A program made the position numbers and the translations under genes. This document shows, piece after piece, positions 15,975 through 23,262 of a stretch of DNA of 28,092 nucleotides. Origin of the DNA: HXMU1420-2 sp040830545 (GTDB lineage: Bacteria > Pseudomonadota > Alphaproteobacteria > Rhodobacterales > Rhodobacteraceae). The notes under the pieces were generated by a model. It saw nothing but the letters and a program-made list of their open reading frames with translations, had not been told where the DNA came from and did no database searches. Numbering within the stretch: the first letter of the stretch is position 1; every line of letters starts with the position of its first letter. The stretch is from NCBI GenBank assembly GCA_040830545.1, contig JBFOMB010000078.1:1-28092 (forward strand), in the 5' to 3' direction.

Positions 15975-17380
15975 CAGCGTTCTTTCTCTTCTTGAACCAG
16001 CATCACCTCGATGCGGCGGTTTTTGGCACGGCCCTCGCGGGTTCCATTGTCACCAACGGGATCCTTGTCGGCCTGCCCTTCGGCAGACAGGCGTTCCGAG
16101 TCGTCCATTTCCTTGGACATGCCGCGCATCACGGATTTTGCCCGCGCCAGCGACAACGCCATGTTGGACGAGAATTTGCCGGTGCTGTCGGTATGTCCCA
16201 CGATGATCACCGGGCCGGGTTCGTCGTTCAACGCCTTGGCCACGCGGTTTACAGGGGTCACGAATTTTTCGGCGAGTTGGTCTGACCCCACCTCGAACAT
16301 GCCTGACCCCGTCAGGCGGATGACCAGCGTATTGCCCTTCTGAAACACCTCGACGATGCCTTCGTCGATTTCCGGTTGCAGGAAGCCGATGACCTTGTCG
16401 ATCTGCTGTTCCACCGTTGGTGGTGGGGGTGGTGGCGGCGGCGGCGGGGCCGGACGTTCAAATTCAGCCGGGGGGCCGATGTCGATGATCGACAACTGCC
16501 CGACCAGCCGTTCGGTGTTGTTGGACAGGAACCAGGACAGGCCAACAAACTGCAACACCAGCAGCGCCAGCGTAGCGGCCAGCGAGATCCAGACCACCTT
16601 CCAGAAGCTCAGCGCCTTGAACGGTTTCTTGATCCCTTCCCAATGCGGGGACAGGTCCCATTCCAGCGGACCGCGCTGGGCGCGGATCACGCGGGCCAGA
16701 CCGTTGCGGATTTGCAGGTGCTTTTCACTGCCACCCTGTTCGACACGCAGGCGCCCCTCGAACCCCAGTGACAGGCACATATAGAGGAATTCGAGCATTT
16801 CAATGTTGTTGCCCGGATCCTTCTCCAACCGCGCCAGCAGGTCATAGAACCGGTCGCCACCCACTGTTTCGCGGTGGAATGTGCCGACCATGGATTGCAG
16901 GCCCCAGTTGGACTGGCTGCCCCAAGGGGTGTTCAGGACCACGTCATCCATCGTGGCGCACATGGCGTACCGCGCGACCTTGACCGTCTGGGCCGGGATT
17001 CCGGCCTGCAGGGCACGGTTTTCAAACGCACGGACCTCTGCCACCACGCTTTGGCGCAGTTTTTCGGGATCCATATGCTGGGCCCGGTTGCGGATGCGGG
17101 AGATCAGGGAAAACAGCGTCGACGCAGAGGCCGTCAACTGGTTCATACCGGTAACGGCCGAGGCAGCGGAGACTTCGTTCCCGCTGGCGGCCTGAGGACG
17201 TGGGGCCGCGCCATGGGCGACGCCAAAGGTGTCCGCCGCCTGCGGTTCAGGAACATTCGGCGCCATCGGGGCAGCCGGTGCTGCGCCGAACCCGCCGGAA
17301 TTGCGTCTGCCGCCGGGGTTGGGCCGGATGACCGTCTTGTCCGTGTCGTCGGGTTCCGCGAAGGGGTCCTGATCTGACAT
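15974..17380 (-). CDS. tssL: T6SS membrane protein TssL (DotU) with OmpA-type C-terminal domain
   Basis: A 468-residue 'evolved' TssL. Residues 1-70 are disordered and carry TDKTVIRPNPGG (Thr13, Thr16), which resembles a phospho-threonine site read by FHA domains. The cytoplasmic DotU domain spans about residues 75-240. One transmembrane helix lies at about 256-283 (FWKVVWISLAATLALLVLQF), followed by a run of ten prolines near residue 310. The periplasmic OmpA-type domain (about 330-465) has GHTDSTGKFSSNMALSLARA and binds peptidoglycan. TssL joins TssM in the membrane platform. In Agrobacterium TssL is the PpkA target whose phosphate recruits Fha. AAAGGA precedes the ATG at 17380. Confidence 0.95.
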   Translation of the reverse strand: MSDQDPFAEPDDTDKTVIRPNPGGRRNSGGFGAAPAAPMAPNVPEPQAADTFGVAHGAAPRPQAASGNEVSAASAVTGMNQLTASASTLFSLISRIRNRAQHMDPEKLRQSVVAEVRAFENRALQAGIPAQTVKVARYAMCATMDDVVLNTPWGSQSNWGLQSMVGTFHRETVGGDRFYDLLARLEKDPGNNIEMLEFLYMCLSLGFEGRLRVEQGGSEKHLQIRNGLARVIRAQRGPLEWDLSPHWEGIKKPFKALSFWKVVWISLAATLALLVLQFVGLSWFLSNNTERLVGQLSIIDIGPPAEFERPAPPPPPPPPPPTVEQQIDKVIGFLQPEIDEGIVEVFQKGNTLVIRLTGSGMFEVGSDQLAEKFVTPVNRVAKALNDEPGPVIIVGHTDSTGKFSSNMALSLARAKSVMRGMSKEMDDSERLSAEGQADKDPVGDNGTREGRAKNRRIEVMLVQEEKER

Positions 17381-17392
17381 CGCCGGTTTCCT

Positions 17393-18733
17393 TTAGTTGT
17401 GCCGGATCGCCCAAAGCTCCATCTTCAGGCCCGGATAATTGCCTGACACATGGACCGCGATCCCGCCGGATGTTGTCATCTTTGCCCAATAGGGGCTGTC
17501 CGCTTCCATTTCGAAATAGACCACCCCGGAATGGAACGGGATTTGGCGTGGCGCGACCGGAAGCGGGCGCAACGTGATCCCCGGCAGGGCCGAGTTCACG
17601 AGCTGACGAATTTCTTCGACCGGGCCGATCTTGGACTGGCCTGCAAAATGGCGGCGCACATCCTCGGACGGGATGTCGGCATCCACGGCCAGCACGAAAC
17701 CGGCATTGCCTAGCAGCTTGCGATCCGCGATGACACCGACGCTGATGCCGTATTTGCGTTCTTCCAGCGGAATCTTGATCGCTGTCTGTTCCAGAACCGA
17801 GCTGAGGTATTGGCGCAGGATGCGCATGACCGGCGCGAAGGTCGCGGTCAGGTCGTCGTGCTGGTAGGCGGGAAATTCCGGCGGGCGTTTTTCGGGTGTC
17901 ATGAACACCGACAGTTCCCCGGCCATCGACACGAAGATCCGGTACAGGTCCTCGGGGTGCAACATCTGGATCTTGTTCAGATGGGTGATCAACGGGATCG
18001 CGCGGTTGATGACCGTCAGCAGGATGAAATCGGATACCTCTGCCACAGCGCGCGATGCGCCGCCTTCGGACAGACGTCCGGCCAGCGCCTGCATGCGGTG
18101 AGACAGCAGCCCGTCCAGTTCGCGCAGGAACCCGTCCAGCGGTGCTGCCGCGCGGATGTCCAGACAGGACGGGATGAACGCCTGATCCAGAACGATTTCC
18201 TTGTCCGGGCGCACCTCGATCACGCGGGCGATCGGGATGGCCAGACGGTCGGACAGATCGTCCACCTCCAGCGCGAATTGCAGGCGCAGCTTGCCCACGC
18301 CGAGCGTGACCGGCTTGCGTTCCTGGCTCATCGAGTCGGTGACTTCGACCTCGCCCGGACGCAGGCGGCTGGCGGAAAGTTCAGCGCCCGACAGGTCAAC
18401 CTCTGCCGCGCCTTGCCGCCGTTGCGGAACGGTCAAATAGACCACGCAGTCCTTTATCGTTTCCGGCACTTCCAGCGAGGGCGGATGATCCTCGGCCATG
18501 GGCACGCGGAACACGGTGCCGTCCTCGGTCAAGCCGGTTGCGGATTTCAGCGCGAACTGCCCGATCTTGAGCACCTCGTGATCCAGCTCCAGCTCGCTGA
18601 GCCCCCAGGCGTAGGGACGAACGCGCCGCGCCAGCCCCCCAATCAGCGCCTCGGTATAACGGTCGGCCTGCTGAAAGTGATGCGGTTGCAAAAACAACCC
18701 TTCGGTCCAAAGCACCTTGCTGTCCCAGGACAC
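17393..18733 (-). CDS. tssK: T6SS baseplate protein TssK
   Basis: A 446-residue protein of standard TssK length. It starts with the family hallmark VLWTEGLFLQPHHFQQADRY. TssK trimers attach the phage-like baseplate to the cytoplasmic parts of TssL and TssM. The start codon is GTG at 18733, with AGAGGGG 6 nt upstream. The 33-nt gap from tagH contains a 12-bp GCCCGGCCGGGC palindrome. tssL follows 12 nt later, so tssK, tssL and tssM form a tight block. Confidence 0.96.
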   Translation of the reverse strand: MSWDSKVLWTEGLFLQPHHFQQADRYTEALIGGLARRVRPYAWGLSELELDHEVLKIGQFALKSATGLTEDGTVFRVPMAEDHPPSLEVPETIKDCVVYLTVPQRRQGAAEVDLSGAELSASRLRPGEVEVTDSMSQERKPVTLGVGKLRLQFALEVDDLSDRLAIPIARVIEVRPDKEIVLDQAFIPSCLDIRAAAPLDGFLRELDGLLSHRMQALAGRLSEGGASRAVAEVSDFILLTVINRAIPLITHLNKIQMLHPEDLYRIFVSMAGELSVFMTPEKRPPEFPAYQHDDLTATFAPVMRILRQYLSSVLEQTAIKIPLEERKYGISVGVIADRKLLGNAGFVLAVDADIPSEDVRRHFAGQSKIGPVEEIRQLVNSALPGITLRPLPVAPRQIPFHSGVVYFEMEADSPYWAKMTTSGGIAVHVSGNYPGLKMELWAIRHN

Positions 18734-18766
18734 GTTGTTCCCCTCTTTCTGCCCGGCCGGGCGGTC

Positions 18767-20299
18767 TTACTTCGTCTTCAATTTGTTCAGTTGTTCCTGA
18801 TAGGCCCGCGCGAATTCGCGGCTGAACAAGTCGTGAAAGTCGTTTTCTGCCTGATCGGAAATCTCGGCATACATTTTTTCGTAAACTTCCCAGTAGCGCG
18901 CCTTCTTGCCCTTGAAGAGGCTGCCCAACGCGCCGCTGGTTTCGATTTTGCCCGCCAGTTCAGCCGGGTCCAATTTGCCCAACACGCCCTTAAGCGCGGC
19001 CTCCATGCCCGTCACCATGGCGACCTCGTGCGCCTTAATGTCGTCCAATGCCTCTTCAGCCGCACTTTCGGGGCTCAGGTAGCCTTTGGTCGCTGGGCGC
19101 ACCATTGCCTCGACCGCCTGCTCGGCGCTCATGGAGAATTTCAACGGGTTGTTGCCACCGGCACCGATAGTGGTCTGTTCAATCCGGAATTCGCTTTTGA
19201 TCGAGGTGCGCGTCATTAGGATTTCGCGCAATCCTGTGACCAGCGTTTTCATGATGCGGCCCATGCGGGCCATGGTTTTTTCGAGGTCCGCGTCGTCGAT
19301 CTGAACGTCTTCGGCGCCAACGCTGCTGAGGAACGCACGCGCGGCCTCGCTTGGACCGGACGCAGCCGCTGGAGCGGGTGCAGGTGCCGCAGCCGGTTGC
19401 GCGGCGGGCGGCTCTGCCGGTTGTGCCGGGGTTGGCGCGATGGTGTCGTCTGGCATGGCCAACGGATCACCCGGCGCCGGAGCCACCGGGTTTGCCGCCA
19501 ACGGGTCATTTTGGATCGGCGGTATCTGACCAACTGGCGGGGCCTGTGGTGCCGGGGCCTGCGGTGGCGGCGCAGCGGGAGGCGGGGCTGGCGCGGGTTC
19601 TGGTTCGGTCGGGGCCAGCAGATCGTCCCAATCGTCTGGGATCAGACTGGGACCTTCCGTGGATTGCACCGAAAACGCATCCGTGGCGGACGGGTTATGC
19701 ATCGGCGCACTGCCGCCGTACCCTTCCATCCCATCAGACGGTTTCTGGAAAAACGGGTCCTCTTCCTCGCCCAAAGGCGGCAAAAGTTCGTCAATCGGGT
19801 CAACCGGGTTCAACTGGCCCGGACCGGTGGGTTTTTCACCGCCCAGCAGGTCATCCAGGAAATCACCCCCTGGCCCCGCATCATCCAGCAATTGCAGCGG
19901 GTCCGGCGCATTTTCAGCCCGTCCCGGCGAAATCGGATCCAGCCCGGCGGGGGCCAGCAGCATGTCCTGTGGGTCAGGTACGCCTGCGCCGATTTCGATC
20001 ACCATCTCGTACGGGCCAGCGATCAGAACGTCGCCATTATTCAACGGCGTCGGCGTCGGCCCCAAAGGAATCTTTGCATAGTTCAGAAACGTGCCGTTTG
20101 TGGACAAGTCCACAACCACCACATTGCCATTGTGATCCTCGACCACAAAGTGGCTTTTGGACAGCACCCGGTCGGGATCAGGCAGCACAACGTCATTGGC
20201 CGGGCCACGCCCGACCGTCATGCTGCCGCCCTGCATCTGCACCGGCGCGCCCTGCCCGGGCACGGCACCCGAGCTTTGGAATTTGAGTGTAACAGCCAT
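18767..20299 (-). CDS. tagH: T6SS FHA-domain protein TagH (Fha)
   Basis: A 510-residue cytoplasmic protein. The N-terminal FHA domain (about residues 1-105) has the phospho-threonine-binding residues in GRGPANDVVLP (30-40), LSKSHF (46-51) and STNGTFLN (66-73). A long Pro/Ala/Asp linker (about 105-340) carries three acidic-leucine motifs: FLDDLLGGE (147-155), PIDELLPPL (168-176) and DDWDDLLAP (222-230). The C-terminal domain (about 345-510) is the conserved TagH/ImpI-type region. Fha proteins read the PpkA-made phosphate, on Fha itself or TssL, to trigger assembly. The acidic-leucine motifs resemble the repeats of the sheath fusion encoded upstream in the same operon. Confidence 0.92.
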   Translation of the reverse strand: MAVTLKFQSSGAVPGQGAPVQMQGGSMTVGRGPANDVVLPDPDRVLSKSHFVVEDHNGNVVVVDLSTNGTFLNYAKIPLGPTPTPLNNGDVLIAGPYEMVIEIGAGVPDPQDMLLAPAGLDPISPGRAENAPDPLQLLDDAGPGGDFLDDLLGGEKPTGPGQLNPVDPIDELLPPLGEEEDPFFQKPSDGMEGYGGSAPMHNPSATDAFSVQSTEGPSLIPDDWDDLLAPTEPEPAPAPPPAAPPPQAPAPQAPPVGQIPPIQNDPLAANPVAPAPGDPLAMPDDTIAPTPAQPAEPPAAQPAAAPAPAPAAASGPSEAARAFLSSVGAEDVQIDDADLEKTMARMGRIMKTLVTGLREILMTRTSIKSEFRIEQTTIGAGGNNPLKFSMSAEQAVEAMVRPATKGYLSPESAAEEALDDIKAHEVAMVTGMEAALKGVLGKLDPAELAGKIETSGALGSLFKGKKARYWEVYEKMYAEISDQAENDFHDLFSREFARAYQEQLNKLKTK

Positions 20300-20308
20300 G
20301 TCCCCGGC

Positions 20309-20452
20309 TTACCCTCCAGTCGCGACCGCAGGCCGCCCGCATATCACCACGGTGTCCCTACCACAGCGATTCGCGTCTTGTACTTCGGAAAACAGCACGT
20401 CCGGCAGCAGGCCAGCAGGTTTGCCTACGCTGCGAACCGGTCTTTCTGTCAT
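20309..20452 (-). CDS. 47-residue ORF between the DUF6931-like gene and tagH
   Basis: A short frame of 47 codons plus TAA, starting MTERPVRSVGKPAG and ending GRPAVATGG. Its ATG overlaps the stop of the preceding gene (ATGA) and has GGAGGA 6 nt upstream, inside the end of that gene. Its TAA is 9 nt before the tagH ATG, and GGAGGG at its end could serve tagH. This spacing makes translation likely. No family is recognised. The phrase TVVICGRPAVATGG is faintly like one PAAR repeat, but it is far too short and lacks the rest, so I do not call it PAAR. It may be a coupling ORF, a remnant or a small T6SS component. Confidence 0.5.
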   Translation of the reverse strand: MTERPVRSVGKPAGLLPDVLFSEVQDANRCGRDTVVICGRPAVATGG

Positions 20453-21060
20453 GCACTTTCCTCCGTTTCCGCGTCTTCCGCTTCGACCCTGCCATTGCCG
20501 CCGCGCGCGATGTCCAGCGCCCGGTCGATCAAAACCTGCATGTGAGCCTCGAACTTATCAGATAGCTCACCCAACGCTACCATATTCATTGCAAATGCAG
20601 CGGCTTCGGATGCGCCTGCTGGCGCGGGATGCTGGGCCAGATCACCCGGCCCAAGCTGCCCGTTTGCGTAAAGCGCAGAGACCGCGCAATGCGTGGTGTC
20701 GTCGTCCACATAGGCGTGATCCAGCGCGCTGGACACTTCGTTCAGGTTTTCGTCGGTGGGCGCGAACACCCATGCCTCGGCAGCGGCCAGCGGGCCCGGA
20801 TCCTTTTCGGACTTCGGACCCACATAGTCCCGCGCCGCAAGGCACGCCCACCACACACGTTCCCGCCCTGGCAACAACGTTGCCAGAGCGAGTATCAGAT
20901 CAACCCAGGCCTCTTTTTCGTCCAGTTCCCCCAAGGCGACATCCACCCCCGCGCTGGCAGGCGAGTCCAGCTGCGTTTTGATGTGCACATTGGCGTGGGC
21001 CATCACCTTGGCAAATGGTTCCTTTGAGAACTTCACGAGACCCTGGTAGCGTTCAGTCAT
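20449..21060 (-). CDS. DUF6931-like protein in the T6SS operon
   Basis: A 203-residue soluble protein with no signal peptide or transmembrane helix. It looks largely alpha-helical, with phrases such as DEKEAWVDLILALATLLPGRERVWWACLAARDYV and MVALGELSDKFEAHMQVL, and it has an acidic C-terminus (AEDAETEESA). From memory it resembles the family named DUF6931; I could not check this. It starts 9 nt after the vgrG stop and lies before tagH. A place directly after vgrG often holds adaptors, effectors or immunity proteins, but no toxin motif is visible. A structural or regulatory T6SS role is equally possible. Confidence 0.8.
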   Translation of the reverse strand: MTERYQGLVKFSKEPFAKVMAHANVHIKTQLDSPASAGVDVALGELDEKEAWVDLILALATLLPGRERVWWACLAARDYVGPKSEKDPGPLAAAEAWVFAPTDENLNEVSSALDHAYVDDDTTHCAVSALYANGQLGPGDLAQHPAPAGASEAAAFAMNMVALGELSDKFEAHMQVLIDRALDIARGGNGRVEAEDAETEESA

Positions 21061-21069
21061 GCCAGCCCC

Positions 21070-23199
21070 CTAGTTGATCATCGTAACACCACCTTTAAGG
21101 GTTAGCATACCGTCACCCTTAACTGTGGTCATTGGAGCTTTGACAGTTGTCATGGCTGTGCCTTTTACCGTGATCATCGGTCCTTCGATTTTCACACCTG
21201 ACATGTCAATTGTGATTTTGCTGGGCCCAACTTTCAACTCGATCTTTTGCATGGCCTCCATCGTGATCGCGCCCAGGCTGGCCTTGGTGCTGATGTTGCC
21301 CATCTTCACCTCGGTCTTCTTGTTGCCCATGCTGACTTCGGTCGACATGTTCCCCATCTTGATCGTTTCAGACAGGTTGCCCTGTTTCACCGTCAACGTG
21401 TCGTTGCCGGTGATGGTCTTGGTGTGTTTGCCCTCGACCGTCTGGGTCTTGTCCTTCTTGATCTTGATGGTCTCGCTGCCCTTGTCGATCTGACGGAACT
21501 TGTCCCCGTCGGTGATCTGTTCGGTGATGTTCTGCTTGACCACCGTGGAGATCGAGAAGCCTTCGTGGCTGGGGGCCACTTTGGCGGCGTCGTGACCTAT
21601 GGTGATTTTGGCCATGTCCTTGATCAGGAATTCGTGGTCCTTCTGCGCCTGCATGCGCAACAGCTCCGCGTCCTTTTTGTCCTCGAACATGATCTCATTG
21701 TAGGTGGTGCTGGCATTGCCACCCTTGGACGACAGGGTCTTGATCCCCGATTGGGTCTTGTTGTCGGGCAAGGCATAGGGCGGCATGGTATCCTTGTTGT
21801 AAAGCATGCCGGTGCAAATCGGACGATCAGGGTCGCCTTCCTCGAACTGGATCATGACCTCCTGCCCGATACGCGGGATTTGAATCCCGCCCCATTTCGA
21901 CCCGGACCAGGGGGTCACCACCCTGACCCAACACGTCGATTTTTCGTCCTTTTTGCCAATTCGGTCCCAATGGAACTGCACTTTGATCCGGCCAAATTCG
22001 TCAGTGTAGATTTCCTCACCAGACGGGCCGACAACCACCGCCGTGTGGAACCCGGCCACCTCGGGCCAGGGCGCGACGGCCATGGACCGATAAGGGACCG
22101 AAGACGGAATTGCCGTGATGTTACAGGCATAAACCGCGTTGCGGGCACCGGCATCACCAGCCTCTTTCCGCGCGTCCGATTCAATCGTGTGAACGGCAGA
22201 CGTTACCAGATACTCCTGATTGGCCGGTTTCGATGGATGATCATACAGCGTGAACAGCCGCCCGACCCCCATCATCCGCACCCCGGTTCGTCCGAACCAG
22301 GTTTCGTAGCGAACGACATGCGCCTCCATCTGAACCCGGGCCAGATGGTTGCCGCGGTCGGTTTCCTTCCCCGGCGCCATCTTGTCGATCTGCTGTTTGC
22401 CCGGCGCATCATACAGTTCGTACTTGTTGTACTGGTGGCTGCCTTTGTTCTGGATGTTCACCGCCATCAGGTCAGACGTCGGCGCGTGGAAGTCATAGTC
22501 ATCCAGCGACACCTTGCCCGACACAACGGCCTGTTCCTGGGTCCAGTCGAACATCTGATCGTCACTGCCATCGCCGATGGTATCACTGACGTTGAAGTCG
22601 ATCCGTGAATAGTCCGGCACCGGGTCATGACCCCCGATGTCGTCACAGATCACCATGTCGAAGGTTTCCAGCGCATCCGGCTCACTTGGGAAATAATAGT
22701 AGATCCCTTCCTGCTCCATCAGTCTGGTGATGAAGTCGAAATCGCTTTCCCGGTACTGAACGCAATAGACCCGTTTGTCATAGGTCCCATTGAGCTTCAG
22801 CTTGTAATCCGAAAAGGACGCGTCCGAGAACACCTGCGTTATGATTTCCTTGACCGTCATATCCTGGAAAATGCGGGTGTTCTTGTTCCGGGTCAGCATC
22901 CACAGCCAGGGCCGCACATCTGCGGTGACAGACGTGTGATCCTTGTCCACCCGGGTTTCCACCGCCACGCAGATTCCGGCAAAGGATCGGCCACGGCCCG
23001 GGTGGGTTTCCACGTGGACGCGCATGACCTTACCGACATAGTCCTTTGGTGCGGTGGCTTGTTCGACTTCAAAGTGTACGCGCATCTCGGTAATTCGTCC
23101 GAGTTGCTCTGTTACGGTTGCAGATTGCAAAATGGCTTCAAAACTGAAGTCTCCCGACATCCAGGCCGGGGTATCCTCAAGCGGTTTGGTGTTGAACAT
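21070..23199 (-). CDS. vgrG: T6SS spike protein VgrG (TssI)
   Basis: A 709-residue spike protein. The gp27-like part (about residues 15-370) includes VYCVQYRESDFDFITRLMEQEGIYYYF, a VgrG hallmark. The gp5-like OB-fold (about 385-475) includes DEFGRIKVQFHWDR and WGGIQIPRIGQEVMIQFEEGDPDRP. The rest is a repetitive beta-helix-like needle (alternating phrases such as TIKMGNMSTEVSMGNKKTEV) that ends in KGGVTMIN with no effector extension. VgrG trimers tip the Hcp tube and carry effectors. GGAGGG lies about 7 nt before the ATG at 23199. The last about 55 codons (21070-21240) look clearly more AT-rich than the rest of the gene. It follows the sheath fusion gene by 63 nt. Confidence 0.96.
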   Translation of the reverse strand: MFNTKPLEDTPAWMSGDFSFEAILQSATVTEQLGRITEMRVHFEVEQATAPKDYVGKVMRVHVETHPGRGRSFAGICVAVETRVDKDHTSVTADVRPWLWMLTRNKNTRIFQDMTVKEIITQVFSDASFSDYKLKLNGTYDKRVYCVQYRESDFDFITRLMEQEGIYYYFPSEPDALETFDMVICDDIGGHDPVPDYSRIDFNVSDTIGDGSDDQMFDWTQEQAVVSGKVSLDDYDFHAPTSDLMAVNIQNKGSHQYNKYELYDAPGKQQIDKMAPGKETDRGNHLARVQMEAHVVRYETWFGRTGVRMMGVGRLFTLYDHPSKPANQEYLVTSAVHTIESDARKEAGDAGARNAVYACNITAIPSSVPYRSMAVAPWPEVAGFHTAVVVGPSGEEIYTDEFGRIKVQFHWDRIGKKDEKSTCWVRVVTPWSGSKWGGIQIPRIGQEVMIQFEEGDPDRPICTGMLYNKDTMPPYALPDNKTQSGIKTLSSKGGNASTTYNEIMFEDKKDAELLRMQAQKDHEFLIKDMAKITIGHDAAKVAPSHEGFSISTVVKQNITEQITDGDKFRQIDKGSETIKIKKDKTQTVEGKHTKTITGNDTLTVKQGNLSETIKMGNMSTEVSMGNKKTEVKMGNISTKASLGAITMEAMQKIELKVGPSKITIDMSGVKIEGPMITVKGTAMTTVKAPMTTVKGDGMLTLKGGVTMIN

Positions 23200-23262
23200 A
23201 CATCACCCTCCCCTGTTGGAATGCTGAAATTGCATTCAAAAACATGAAATTAATAAGAAGCA
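23200..23262 (-). promoter_or_regulatory. AT-rich gap upstream of vgrG
   Basis: This 63-nt gap between the sheath gene stop and vgrG is the most AT-rich stretch of the operon. It contains a 6-bp hairpin (GAATGC/GCATTC, 23219-23237), and TATAAT reads on the - strand at 23262-23267, overlapping the upstream stop codon. A separate vgrG promoter is possible, but no good -35 box is placed for that -10. Confidence 0.3.

Noticed and set aside
14970..15995. Long + strand open frame (341 codons) opposite the 5' part of tssM
   Set aside because: It is antisense to the Walker A region of TssM and carries no signal of its own.
17810..19219. Long + strand open frame (469 codons) opposite tssK and tagH
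   Set aside because: It crosses two well-supported genes on the other strand and has no family resemblance; typical shadow frame in high G+C DNA.
20309..20452. PAAR spike-tip protein
   Set aside because: Only one short phrase resembles a PAAR repeat; 47 residues are too few for the cone fold and its other repeats and metal ligands are missing.
21247..22608. Long + strand open frame (453 codons) opposite vgrG
   Set aside because: It is antisense to an unmistakable VgrG and has no recognisable domain.
21070..23199. Effector domain fused to VgrG
   Set aside because: The protein ends in beta-helix repeats (KGGVTMIN) with no extra domain after them.
23219..23237. Hairpin between the sheath gene and vgrG as a terminator
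   Set aside because: The stem is only 6 bp and the A/T run lies on the wrong side for - strand termination.
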